From Spirochaetes bacterium ADurb.Bin133 (GTDB lineage Bacteria > Spirochaetota > GWE2-31-10 > MWDO01): a stretch of 51,560 nt of DNA. The notes under the pieces are model-generated. The model saw nothing but the letters and a program-made list of their open reading frames with translations, was not told where the DNA came from and did no database searches. The stretch covers positions 104,723 through 156,282 of the forward strand of contig MWDO01000002.1 of assembly GCA_002070605.1 (NCBI GenBank), written 5' to 3'. Made by a program: the position numbers and the translations under genes. Every line of letters starts with the position of its first letter. Position 1 is the stretch's first letter. Shown here one piece after another: positions 23,170-31,344 of this stretch.

Positions 23170-24768
23170 ATGAAAAGATTTTTAGCTGTTTTTCTAATTT
23201 CTACTTTCTTGTTTAGCGTTAGCGCTCAAAGTAAGAAGTATGTCATGCCGTCGAACGATATCAATAAATGGTATTCGACGGGAGTTTTTTACGAGATGTA
23301 CGTCAGGTCTTTTTACGATTCTAACGGCGATAAGTACGGCGATTTTAGAGGCGTTATTGAGAAGATAGATTATCTGAAAAAACTCGGCATATCCGGTTTG
23401 TGGTTAATGCCTATAAACGATTCTGATGAGAGAACAAATAACTACGACCCCGTAGATTATATGGCGATCGATCCGACTTACGGGACTATGGACGATTTTA
23501 AAGAACTACTTTCCGTTTGTCATAATAACGGTATAAGAGTAATATTAGATATTGTTGCAAACCATACTTCCAGTAAGCATCCGTTTTTTATCGACGCGTC
23601 GACTAACGTCGATTCAAAATATAGAAATTGGTACGTATGGTCGGACAAAAAAGATAAAAAATACCACGAATCGCCTACCGGATTTTACTACGCGCATTTT
23701 GTCAACACCAAACCGGACTTAAATCTTGAGAATCCGGAAGTAATAGAATACTTGAAAGGCGTTATGAGATTTTGGTTAGACGTCGGAGTCGACGGTTTTA
23801 GATTCGACGCCGTTACCAACTTTACAGACTCGGAGGAAAAAAATCAGGAAATATTCAGAGAGTTTAGAAAAGTTTTATACGAAGACGCCTATAAAGACAA
23901 AGACCTTTTTATTATAGCCGAAGCCTCTTCGATCCCATATAGCAAATATTTAGGAAACGGTAAAGATATGTTTAACGCCGTATTTGACTTTAGAGCGGCG
24001 AGCGGTTTTATGAGAATGGTAAAAAACGGAGTTCCCTTTACAAAAAACGGAGTCAATCTAGTTGAAGATATTGTAAGAAAATATGCCGAGGATAAAAATT
24101 TTTCGGTAGTAAACGGAACTTTTTACGGCACTTTGCTAACAAATCACGATCTCTTTACCGGTCAATTTCGACCATTCAGAGAATTTGAAGGAAATATAGA
24201 GAAAGCCAAACTCGCCGGCTCGTTGTATATTACGTTGCCGGGTATCCCTTTTGTCTATTACGGAGAGGAGATCGCTTTGGACACCCCGACCTCTTTTAAA
24301 GGGGATAGATTTTTGCGATGCTGTATGCAGTGGGACGATAGCGCAAACGCCGGATTCACGACTAACGCTAAAAGTTGGAATATAATAAATCAAAATTACC
24401 CCGACTATAATGTAAAAAAAATGGAAGGCGACGAAAATTCTATTTTAAATCATTATAGAAAATTGATAAATATCAGAAAAGAGAATACCGCTTTGTCTCT
24501 GGGATCTTTTCAATCTTTACCGACCATAGGAAAAAACGAAACTATTATCGCGTATTACAGGGAGCATGAAGGTAACAAAATCGTAGTTATACACAATTTC
24601 AGCGCTAAAAAAGGGAAAATCAAACTCGATTTGACCGGAACGGGCTTGGAGACCGGCTCTCCTCAATTTGAGACGCTCTTAGGAGATATAAAGCTAAGCG
24701 TAAAAAAGAACGTTTTGAGCTCCGCCTCTATAAACGCAAATTCTTCGGTAATACTAAAAGTTAAATAG
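23170..24768 (+). CDS. exported alpha-amylase family (GH13) glycosidase
   Basis: A 532-residue glycoside hydrolase family 13 enzyme, with a signal peptide (LISTFLFSVSAQ) that sends it across the membrane. GVFYEMYVRSFYDSNGDKYGD begins the barrel. The four conserved regions are present: DIVANHT, DGFRFDAV (nucleophile Asp213), FIIAEAS (acid Glu251) and LLTNHD (Asp327). A C-terminal beta domain (NKIVVIHNFSAKKGKIKLDL split) closes it. It should cleave alpha-1,4 glucans such as starch; the exact specificity cannot be judged. AAGAGGA precedes the ATG. Confidence 0.93.
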   Translation: MKRFLAVFLISTFLFSVSAQSKKYVMPSNDINKWYSTGVFYEMYVRSFYDSNGDKYGDFRGVIEKIDYLKKLGISGLWLMPINDSDERTNNYDPVDYMAIDPTYGTMDDFKELLSVCHNNGIRVILDIVANHTSSKHPFFIDASTNVDSKYRNWYVWSDKKDKKYHESPTGFYYAHFVNTKPDLNLENPEVIEYLKGVMRFWLDVGVDGFRFDAVTNFTDSEEKNQEIFREFRKVLYEDAYKDKDLFIIAEASSIPYSKYLGNGKDMFNAVFDFRAASGFMRMVKNGVPFTKNGVNLVEDIVRKYAEDKNFSVVNGTFYGTLLTNHDLFTGQFRPFREFEGNIEKAKLAGSLYITLPGIPFVYYGEEIALDTPTSFKGDRFLRCCMQWDDSANAGFTTNAKSWNIINQNYPDYNVKKMEGDENSILNHYRKLINIRKENTALSLGSFQSLPTIGKNETIIAYYREHEGNKIVVIHNFSAKKGKIKLDLTGTGLETGSPQFETLLGDIKLSVKKNVLSSASINANSSVILKVK

Positions 24769-24835
24769 CTTAATATCGTATGTTGAGGCGCTGGGGAGAA
24801 GAATTTGGTTAATAAAACTTAGAGGATGGTTGAAT

Positions 24836-25273
24836 ATGAAAAAGGAAGAAATAGCAGTTAAAAAATTTAAAGAAGGTTATAATTGCGCCCAATCAATGAT
24901 TTATAGTTTTGCAGAGGAATTAGGAATTGATAAATCAATTTCATTAAAATTAGCATGTGGTTTTGGCGGAGGTATGGGGCGAACTGAAAATGTTTGCGGA
25001 GCAATAACAGGTGGAATTCTTATACTAGGACTAATTTTCGGTCGAGGTGAAAATGAAGACAAATTAAAGCAAGAAAAGGTATATATATTTGTTAGAGACT
25101 TTATTGAGAAATTTAAAGCTAAATATGGCGCAATTGAATGTAAATGTTTAATTGATGGTATTAATTTGTTAACTGATGAAGGACAAAATAAATTTAAAGA
25201 ATCAAATATGATTTATAAATGCTATGAATACGTTGAAAATGCTAATAAAATAATTCAAGAAATTATCAAATGA
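24836..25273 (+). CDS. C_GCAxxG_C_C family redox protein
   Basis: A 145-residue protein with the family signature: NCAQS, CGFGGGMGRTENVCGAITGG, then ECKCLIDG and a late Cys (MIYKCYEYV). It belongs to the C_GCAxxG_C_C/probable redox-active protein family, which has conserved Cys for metal or redox chemistry and no proven function. The ATG at 24836 or TTG at 24830 may start it; AGAGGA lies upstream. Codons are more A/T-ending than in the neighbouring amylase gene, which suggests recent arrival. Confidence 0.8.
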   Translation: MKKEEIAVKKFKEGYNCAQSMIYSFAEELGIDKSISLKLACGFGGGMGRTENVCGAITGGILILGLIFGRGENEDKLKQEKVYIFVRDFIEKFKAKYGAIECKCLIDGINLLTDEGQNKFKESNMIYKCYEYVENANKIIQEIIK

Positions 25274-25339
25274 GCAAAAATAATATTACCCGTTTTAAAG
25301 CGTACAATAAGATGTAAATCGCTATTTACGGAGGACTCT

Positions 25340-25432
25340 ATGACAAAACGACGTTTAAATCGAAAATGTTGGTTGAGATTATTTTACAGGGAGAGAGAGA
25401 ATGAAATTTATATGTCCGCTTGTTGTAGTTGA
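25340..25432 (+). CDS. possible 30-residue small ORF
   Basis: A frame with a strong GGAGG before its ATG (MTKRRLNRKCWLRLFYRER, Cys-rich end) that overlaps the start of the VOC gene in another frame. It is either a small translated leader coupled to the VOC gene or a relic. Nothing else supports it. Confidence 0.25.
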   Translation: MTKRRLNRKCWLRLFYRERENEIYMSACCS

Positions 25433-25868
25433 CGACATTAAAAAATCTCGGTATTTATATGAGAGCGTTTTGGGACAGACTGTAAAAATGGATTTTGGCG
25501 AGAATGTTACATTTGAGGGAGATTTTGCAATACATCAACGAGAGCATTTTCAATCATTAATAGACAAGAGAGATATTATTAAAAAATCTAATAGTTTTGA
25601 GTTATATTTTGAGCATGACGATCTAGCGGATATTGTAAATAAAATTAAAAATTTAAATTTAGAATTTGTCCATGAAATAGTAGAACAACCGTGGAAACAA
25701 CAGGTTCTTAGATTTTATGATTTTGATAAAAACATGATTGAAATTGGCGAGCGTTTGGAACATGTTGCATACCGTTTATTTCAGCAAAATCATTCTCTCG
25801 ACGAGATATGTAAAATTACCTATTTGGACAAAGAAACAGTTGAAAAAGCTATTAACGAATACTCATAA
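25401..25868 (+). CDS. VOC (glyoxalase/dioxygenase) superfamily protein
   Basis: A 155-residue protein. FICPLVVVDDIKKSRYLYESVLGQ is the typical start of a vicinal-oxygen-chelate fold, and FDKNMIEIGERLE the closing strand with the metal-ligand Glu. A C-terminal helical tail (NHSLDEICKITYLDKETVEKAI) resembles a small helix-turn-helix and occurs in a subset of these proteins. GGGAG precedes the ATG. Substrate unknown. A terminator follows. Confidence 0.75.
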   Translation: MKFICPLVVVDDIKKSRYLYESVLGQTVKMDFGENVTFEGDFAIHQREHFQSLIDKRDIIKKSNSFELYFEHDDLADIVNKIKNLNLEFVHEIVEQPWKQQVLRFYDFDKNMIEIGERLEHVAYRLFQQNHSLDEICKITYLDKETVEKAINEYS

Positions 25869-25961
25869 GATGCAAGAATTATTACATATAAAAACCGGAG
25901 CTCTTTGGATGTTTCAACTTAGTTTATGAAGGTTAGATTAATACGATAAGATAGCATTAAT

Positions 25962-26000
25962 AAAAAAAGAGACCGTTCTAAAGGCGGCCTCTTTTTTTTT
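25962..26000. terminator. bidirectional intrinsic terminator
   Basis: Stem AGAGACCG (25968-25975) with CGGCCTCT (25985-25992), one mismatch, an A-run on the left and nine T on the right. It separates the plus-strand VOC gene from the minus-strand groES. Confidence 0.75.
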
Positions 26001-26008
26001 GCGCTTTT

Positions 26009-26272
26009 TTAATCAATAACGGCTAAAATTTCTTCAAATTTAATTAGAAGATGATCTCTATCTCCAATTTTGATCTGAGTACCGGCGTATTTGTCGTAAA
26101 TAACTTTATCGCCAATTTTAACTTTAATAGTATCGGATGAGCCTATGGCGATAACTTTACCTTCTTGAGTTTTTTCTTGCGCGGCTTGAGGAATTACTAT
26201 TCCTCCGGAAGTTTTTTCTTCAGAAGTTTTTACTTCAATTAATACTCTTTCTCCTAATGGTTTTACAGTCAT
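26009..26272 (-). CDS. groES: co-chaperonin GroES
   Basis: The 87-residue lid of the GroEL chaperonin: VKPLGERVLIEVKTSEEKT, the mobile loop TSGGIVIPQAAQEKTQEGKV and VKIGDKVIYDKYAGTQI. The ATG at 26272 is taken because AAGGAG lies 8 bases before it; the GTG three codons upstream overlaps the Shine-Dalgarno. No groEL is adjacent, and no CIRCE inverted repeat is visible upstream. Treponemes are known to keep groES and groEL apart. Confidence 0.95.
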   Translation of the reverse strand: MTVKPLGERVLIEVKTSEEKTSGGIVIPQAAQEKTQEGKVIAIGSSDTIKVKIGDKVIYDKYAGTQIKIGDRDHLLIKFEEILAVID

Positions 26273-26400
26273 TTTTTTCACTCCTTATAATGAAATTATT
26301 AATTTAAAAAATTATTTATTTTTGAATAATTTACTAACAACGGTAAATTTAGTCAAGAAAAAGATTGACTATTAATTAAAATATATTTAAATTTGTTTCA

Positions 26401-26940
26401 ATGAACGGTAGAGATAATAAGCAAAACAATAATTACTATTTTCAAAATGATTTTTTCAAGTCTTTAAATTTGGTTTCTTTTGTTGAGAAACGGTATAAAA
26501 GTAAGAATTTTGAAGAAGCTCTTGCCATATTACAGAGAGGTCTCGAGGGGATAACGATTGCTTCTTTTATGGAATTGAGCGTTTATTTTGATATAATTGC
26601 TTCAATTCTTTGGAAAATTGGCGAAAAAGAAAACGCTTATAAATTTTGGAAGAAATCTTACGAGACGGATAAAACAAACAGGCGTTCGGAGTTATCTTTA
26701 AGACTTTTGTTTGACAATGAAGACAAGAGAAATTATTATCAAGAACTCTTTATCAGATTAAAATTTAACGAATATTTTTCGAATAAAAAGCTGTTATCGC
26801 TATTTGGAGCCAATGAAAAGTTTGTGCTGGATTATCTTACAAATTTTTGGGAAAATAATATCGGCGCAAATACTTTAGAAAAATACGACGAATTAGAGTT
26901 AGTCGATTATTTTATAAAACTTAAAGTCTTTAAATCTTAA
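26401..26940 (+). CDS. helical-repeat (TPR-like) protein, unknown
   Basis: A 179-residue protein; residues about 55-100 (SVYFDIIASILWKIGEKENA then YKFWKKSYETDKTN) look like one to two tetratricopeptide helix pairs. There is no other motif. The ATG has no clear ribosome-binding site and lies about 35 bases after TTGACT, so it may be read from a short or leaderless transcript. purE follows 21 bases later, probably in the same operon. Confidence 0.6.
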   Translation: MNGRDNKQNNNYYFQNDFFKSLNLVSFVEKRYKSKNFEEALAILQRGLEGITIASFMELSVYFDIIASILWKIGEKENAYKFWKKSYETDKTNRRSELSLRLLFDNEDKRNYYQELFIRLKFNEYFSNKKLLSLFGANEKFVLDYLTNFWENNIGANTLEKYDELELVDYFIKLKVFKS

Positions 26941-26961
26941 TATTTATGGGAGTTTCTATCT

Positions 26962-27360
26962 ATGTCCGAAGTAACAATTATTATTGGTAGCGAAAATGAT
27001 AAGCCGATAATCAAGCCGTTGGAAGAAAAACTGCTTGATTTGAAAATCAATTTTGAAACGTTTGTTTATTCCGCGCACAGGAATTTACCAGAGCTTCTGG
27101 AATTCTTGAAAATTAATAAAACTAAGATATACATAGCCGCCGCCGGTTTAGCCGCCGCTTTACCGGGCGTCGTAGCGTCTCAGGCGTCTCAGCCGGTGAT
27201 AGGAATTCCGCTTGCCGTCGGCGAGCTGAACGGTATCGACGCTCTACTGTCGATTCTTCAGATGCCTAAGGGGGTCCCTATCGCTACGATGGGTATTGGT
27301 AAGCAAGGATTGATAAACGCCGCTATAATGGCGGATAAAATATTAAAGTTGTCAAAATAA
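26962..27360 (+). CDS. purE: PurE, N5-carboxyaminoimidazole ribonucleotide mutase
   Basis: Purine synthesis enzyme moving the carboxyl group on N5-CAIR. TIIIGSENDKPIIK replaces the usual GSxSD loop (N for S before the Asp), then FVYSAHRNLPEL, AAAGLAAALPGVVA, IGIPLAVGELNGIDALLSI, LQMPKGVPIATMGIG follow the class I pattern. At 132 residues it is slightly short, lacking the usual C-terminal helix. No purK is next to it. The altered loop deserves a check but the SAHR and active-site blocks are intact. Confidence 0.88.
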   Translation: MSEVTIIIGSENDKPIIKPLEEKLLDLKINFETFVYSAHRNLPELLEFLKINKTKIYIAAAGLAAALPGVVASQASQPVIGIPLAVGELNGIDALLSILQMPKGVPIATMGIGKQGLINAAIMADKILKLSK

Positions 27361-27369
27361 TAAAAAGTC

Positions 27370-27397
27370 TTGATTAATATTAAATTTTTAGTATAAT
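27370..27397 (+). promoter_or_regulatory. promoter of the PfkB/adenosine kinase gene
   Basis: TTGATT (27370-27375), 16-base spacer, TATAAT (27392-27397); gives a leader of about 105 bases. Confidence 0.6.
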
Positions 27398-27412
27398 ATC
27401 AAATAATCTTAT

Positions 27413-27480
27413 AATAACGATTAAGTCGTAATCTTTTTCTTTTTAGGATTTACAAAGATAAGCGCTAGATTATCGTTATT
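27413..27480 (+). promoter_or_regulatory. structured leader before the PfkB kinase gene
   Basis: AATAACGAT (27413-27421) pairs perfectly with ATCGTTATT (27472-27480), closing a 50-base loop that has weaker internal pairing. It lies between the promoter and the start codon, as expected of an RNA regulatory element; no known riboswitch consensus was recognised. Confidence 0.35.
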
Positions 27481-27510
27481 TAAGCGAAAAACACAAATAA
27501 GGATAGATAA

Positions 27511-28518
27511 ATGAAAAAATACGATGTTATTGGACTGGGAAACGCTTTGATGGACGTACAGGCTTTTATTCCGGAGAAAGTATTAAACAAATTAAAAATT
27601 AAAAAGGGCATAATGCATCTTATAGACGAAAGTAAATCCAGAGAAATTCTTAATAGTATTTCAAATTATAAAACGATATCCGTACCCGGAGGAAGTTGCG
27701 CAAATACTATATCTACAATTTCCATGTTGGGCGGGAAATCAGTTTATACCGGTATAGTAACAGACGATATGTACGGAAGACTCTACGAATCAAAAATTGC
27801 TCAAAGAGGCGTTAAAACATTAATACGTAAAGTGGATTTTGGAATAACGGGAACTTCAATTATATTAACGACAGACGACGCTGAAAGAACTATGAACACC
27901 CATCTTGGAGTATGCAGAGAATACTCGAAAGACGATATTAATTTAGACGTACTATCCGAATCAAATATTTTTCATTGCACCGGATACCAATGGGATACTC
28001 CAACTCAAAAAGAGGCGGTAGAATTTGCTATGGCTAACGCAAAAAAATTTGGGCTTAGCATAAGCTTTGATATTGCCGATCCTTTTTGTATTGAAAGAAA
28101 TGTAGGAGAATTTAAAAAAATTATAACCAATTACGTAGACATACTTTTTGGCAACAAAGACGAATCTAAGATATTAACGGGAAAAGACGATCCGATTGAA
28201 GCGGGAAAAGAGATAATTAAAATGGGGGTAAAGATAGCCGTAGTAAAAGTAGGTTCTAAAGGGAGCTATATTTTTTCAGGCGACGACGTAATCAAAATTG
28301 ATATATACCCTGCGGAAAAAGTCTTGGATTCAACGGGATGCGGCGATATTTACGGCGGCGGCTTTTTATACGGTTATTCTAAGGGGTACGACTTTACTAA
28401 ATGCGGGAAAATTGCCAGTTATATGGCTTCTTCTATTATCAGCGTTCCCGGAGTTCAACTAGAATCGCTTGATTTCAATAAAATCAATAAGTTTATTGAA
28501 GAAAATATTCTAAAATAA
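27511..28518 (+). CDS. PfkB family kinase, adenosine kinase-like
   Basis: A 335-residue ribokinase-fold sugar/nucleoside kinase: DVIGLGNALMDVQAFI at the start, SVPGGSCANTISTISMLGG, and the anion-hole/catalytic motif DSTGCGDIYGGGFLYG (usual form DTTGAGD; the base Asp is kept). The overall pattern fits the adenosine-kinase/sugar-kinase group common in spirochaetes. AAGGA precedes the ATG. Its last 9 bases overlap the end of moeA on the other strand. Confidence 0.85.
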   Translation: MKKYDVIGLGNALMDVQAFIPEKVLNKLKIKKGIMHLIDESKSREILNSISNYKTISVPGGSCANTISTISMLGGKSVYTGIVTDDMYGRLYESKIAQRGVKTLIRKVDFGITGTSIILTTDDAERTMNTHLGVCREYSKDDINLDVLSESNIFHCTGYQWDTPTQKEAVEFAMANAKKFGLSISFDIADPFCIERNVGEFKKIITNYVDILFGNKDESKILTGKDDPIEAGKEIIKMGVKIAVVKVGSKGSYIFSGDDVIKIDIYPAEKVLDSTGCGDIYGGGFLYGYSKGYDFTKCGKIASYMASSIISVPGVQLESLDFNKINKFIEENILK

Positions 28519-29730
28519 AACAACGTCGACAATACTATCTTTCATTACGCCTTCGCTTTCCCGAGGAATAATAAAAAACCCGTCTGATTTGGAGAGCGAA
28601 GATATTAATCCCGATTTGTAGAAAGTTGGAAGAGCGATATATTCATTGTTCTCTGAGTTTAATTTTACTATAACGGCTTCTTCTCGACCGTTATTAGACG
28701 GATAATTTGTCGTAAGTCTGGCTTTGATCGTAAATTGATTTGAAACGTCGTTATACAAATACTTCAAAAAAGGCTCGACTAACCTCTTATATACAAAATA
28801 CGCCGCCAGAGGTTGACCGGGTAGCCCGAAAAACGGAATATTGCCGATTTTTGCAGAAATTGTCGGTTTGCCGGGTTTTATTAATAATCCGTGAAATAAA
28901 ATCTTAGCGCCCGGTATGCGATTTAATACGTTTATGGTTTCATCTTTTATACCTTTTGAACTGCCTCCGGAAAGAAGAATAACGTCGTATTTAGATAAGC
29001 AATAATTTACGATACGATTAATATCTTCGACGTTATCTTTTACTATACCGAGTTGTATTGGAGTTATTCCAAAATTTAGCAGTTCGTTAAATAACGCATA
29101 TGAATTTATATCGCGAACTTGAGAGTTGTTAAGGTTCTTAGTAATATCGGCTATTTCGTCTCCCGTCGATATTATTCCGACGGTAATCTTTTTGTAAACC
29201 TCTATTTCGCTAATCCCAAGTCCGGCGAGTATGCCAATAGTTTTTACGCTAATTTTATCCCCTTTTTTTAAAACAACGTCGCCCTGTTTGCAGTCTTCCC
29301 CTTTTAATATGACGTTGTTCCCCGGCGAAGACGGTTTGTTCAGATATATGTAGCCGTCCTTATAATTATCTGTATATTCAACCATTACCACGCTATCCGA
29401 ATTATTTGGTAATTCTCCGCCCGTTGGGATATAAACCGTTTCGCCGCTTGATAGAGATATATCGGGAGGCGCGCCCATCTTTATAGAGCCGATTAACTTG
29501 AGCCTACAGGGGTACGAATCCGACGCGCCAAAACTATCTGAAGAGATAACGGCGTAACCGTCGACAGTCGATCGATTAAAATTGGGTATACTTTGATCCG
29601 ATTGTACGTCGGAATAAATATATCGTCCCAGCGATTCGTTTATATTTACTGTTTCAGACTTTATTATAAAATCTTTGAAATTTAATTCTAGGAGATTTAG
29701 CGCGTCTGATAAAGATAAGGCTTCCAGCAT
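28510..29730 (-). CDS. moeA: molybdopterin molybdotransferase MoeA
   Basis: Inserts molybdenum into molybdopterin. The 406-residue protein has IPNFNRSTVDGYAV, GETVYIPTGGELP, VGIISTGDEI, ILLSGGSSKGIKDE, HGLLIKPGKPT and FGLPGQPLAAYFVY, all MoeA hallmarks, and a short C-terminal domain IV. It is the third gene of a reverse-strand operon, starting 9 bases after the coiled-coil gene. No other molybdenum gene is in the window. Confidence 0.92.
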   Translation of the reverse strand: MLEALSLSDALNLLELNFKDFIIKSETVNINESLGRYIYSDVQSDQSIPNFNRSTVDGYAVISSDSFGASDSYPCRLKLIGSIKMGAPPDISLSSGETVYIPTGGELPNNSDSVVMVEYTDNYKDGYIYLNKPSSPGNNVILKGEDCKQGDVVLKKGDKISVKTIGILAGLGISEIEVYKKITVGIISTGDEIADITKNLNNSQVRDINSYALFNELLNFGITPIQLGIVKDNVEDINRIVNYCLSKYDVILLSGGSSKGIKDETINVLNRIPGAKILFHGLLIKPGKPTISAKIGNIPFFGLPGQPLAAYFVYKRLVEPFLKYLYNDVSNQFTIKARLTTNYPSNNGREEAVIVKLNSENNEYIALPTFYKSGLISSLSKSDGFFIIPRESEGVMKDSIVDVVLF

Positions 29731-29739
29731 TTTGGCTTT

Positions 29740-31344
29740 TTAATTTATGAGAATTCTGTCAAATATATTAAACTGCTTCTTTTTGTTTAGATAAAACTCT
29801 TTCCCTTTGACGTCGCCGCTTTCGTCGACAACAATTTTTATTTTTCCAATTTTCTCATTTTTCAAATTGATTACGTCGGCAATTTTACCGTTTGAAACGG
29901 CGTTTAAGTTTTTTATGTATAAAATCATATCGTTGTTATCGGTAATATTAATGATTAATCCCGAATATTTATCTTCTAAAAGAGAATTCAAGGAATTTTG
30001 ATACGTATATAAAATTGATTCCGAATTTTTTATCTGTTCGTCTTTTAGAGCAAGTTCTTCTTCTTTTTGAACGATTTTATTTTCGAGTTGAAGAATATCG
30101 TTTTCTAAATTTGAAACAATTTCGTTTAAATCCAGAATTGATTGATTTAAATTTTGTATAGCCAAATTCTTTTCCTCGACAAGAGAGTAATATCTGTTTA
30201 TAAAAGTCTCGTATCTGTTTATCATATTCATATAATAATTATATAAACTATAGAATGTTTTGGGAATAGAATTTATGTACGGACCGTCGTTTAATCGCCT
30301 CATCAAAGATTTGAAACCGGCAATGTACTCTCTTGTCGAATTATACTCGCTTTCAGTCAAGACGTTTTCCTGAGCAAATTGGTCTTTATAATCGATTAAA
30401 TAAGGGAAAACAAATACAACATTATCGGACGAAGCGTCGCTTGTCAAATCGCCGGTAACGTCGCCATTATGAACTATTGAATAATTTAGCGCCGTTTTTG
30501 AATCAATTTCATCAATTGAGGAGAGACGTAAAAACTCTTCGTCGGCATAAATTGGATTGTACTTTAAAATCAACTCTTTGATTTCTTTTTCTTTATTTCT
30601 ATTTAAAATATTAATTAAACTTACGTAATAATTTTTTAAATTTTTATAGTTTTTATCCTTTTCCAGCAATATCCCATCGTAGTATTTAGCTATTTTTTTT
30701 CTTTCAATTTCAAATAATCTTTGCTGATTATTTAAAACTTCTTCATTTTTTTTTGCCGTTTCTATCTGTTTTTGATCGTATTGTCTGATTTTTTCTTCAA
30801 TATCCGATATTTCTTTCTCTTTTTCAACCAATAGGCTCTGGTATTCCGATTCGAGCGCATATATTTTGTTATTGTTATCTCTTCGCATTATAGCGACTCT
30901 TTTATCAAATTCGGCGGGGGATAAATTTTGAAATTTTAAAGCCTCAATGTTCTTTAACAGTTCGGCGTTTCTTTCGCTGATTTTGAGTTGTTTTTCATTA
31001 TTTATATCTTCGTAGGCTTTTTTTGCCATAATAAGATCGTTTTCGTACTTTCTAGCGGTATTGAGAATTTCCTTTAGGTTTACGTCGGTAAAATCGCTAA
31101 TATTTATATTTATTTTACTATTATTTTTTTCAATGAATTTTGTTATACCGTATGTTATAAAAAAAGTTATGACAAAAAAAAGAACCATTGCAAGTTTATA
31201 AAAAATTTCTTTGTTTTTTTTATTTTTTTTGAATTCTTCTTGTAAATCGTAGAGATCCGGCGGACCGACTCTTTCCTCAAGGTGTTGCTCTAAGAAAACT
31301 GTAATATCGGCGTTTTTTCTCTTTATTTTGTCGTCATTGTCCAT
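29740..31344 (-). CDS. membrane-anchored coiled-coil protein, unknown
   Basis: A 534-residue protein with a cytoplasmic N-terminus (about 50 residues), one membrane helix (KLAMVLFFVITFFITYGIT) and a long extracytoplasmic part with two coiled-coil stretches (about 85-240 and 375-445). A closing beta-rich piece (IINITDNNDMILYIKN, GKIKIVVDESGDVKGKEFYL) resembles a domain after a coiled coil. The start ATG at 31344 has AAGGA 7 bases before it and lies inside the 3' end of the cyclase gene (22-base overlap), so the two are coupled. I do not recognise a family; the overlap suggests it works with the cyclase. Confidence 0.65.
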   Translation of the reverse strand: MDNDDKIKRKNADITVFLEQHLEERVGPPDLYDLQEEFKKNKKNKEIFYKLAMVLFFVITFFITYGITKFIEKNNSKININISDFTDVNLKEILNTARKYENDLIMAKKAYEDINNEKQLKISERNAELLKNIEALKFQNLSPAEFDKRVAIMRRDNNNKIYALESEYQSLLVEKEKEISDIEEKIRQYDQKQIETAKKNEEVLNNQQRLFEIERKKIAKYYDGILLEKDKNYKNLKNYYVSLINILNRNKEKEIKELILKYNPIYADEEFLRLSSIDEIDSKTALNYSIVHNGDVTGDLTSDASSDNVVFVFPYLIDYKDQFAQENVLTESEYNSTREYIAGFKSLMRRLNDGPYINSIPKTFYSLYNYYMNMINRYETFINRYYSLVEEKNLAIQNLNQSILDLNEIVSNLENDILQLENKIVQKEEELALKDEQIKNSESILYTYQNSLNSLLEDKYSGLIINITDNNDMILYIKNLNAVSNGKIADVINLKNEKIGKIKIVVDESGDVKGKEFYLNKKKQFNIFDRILIN

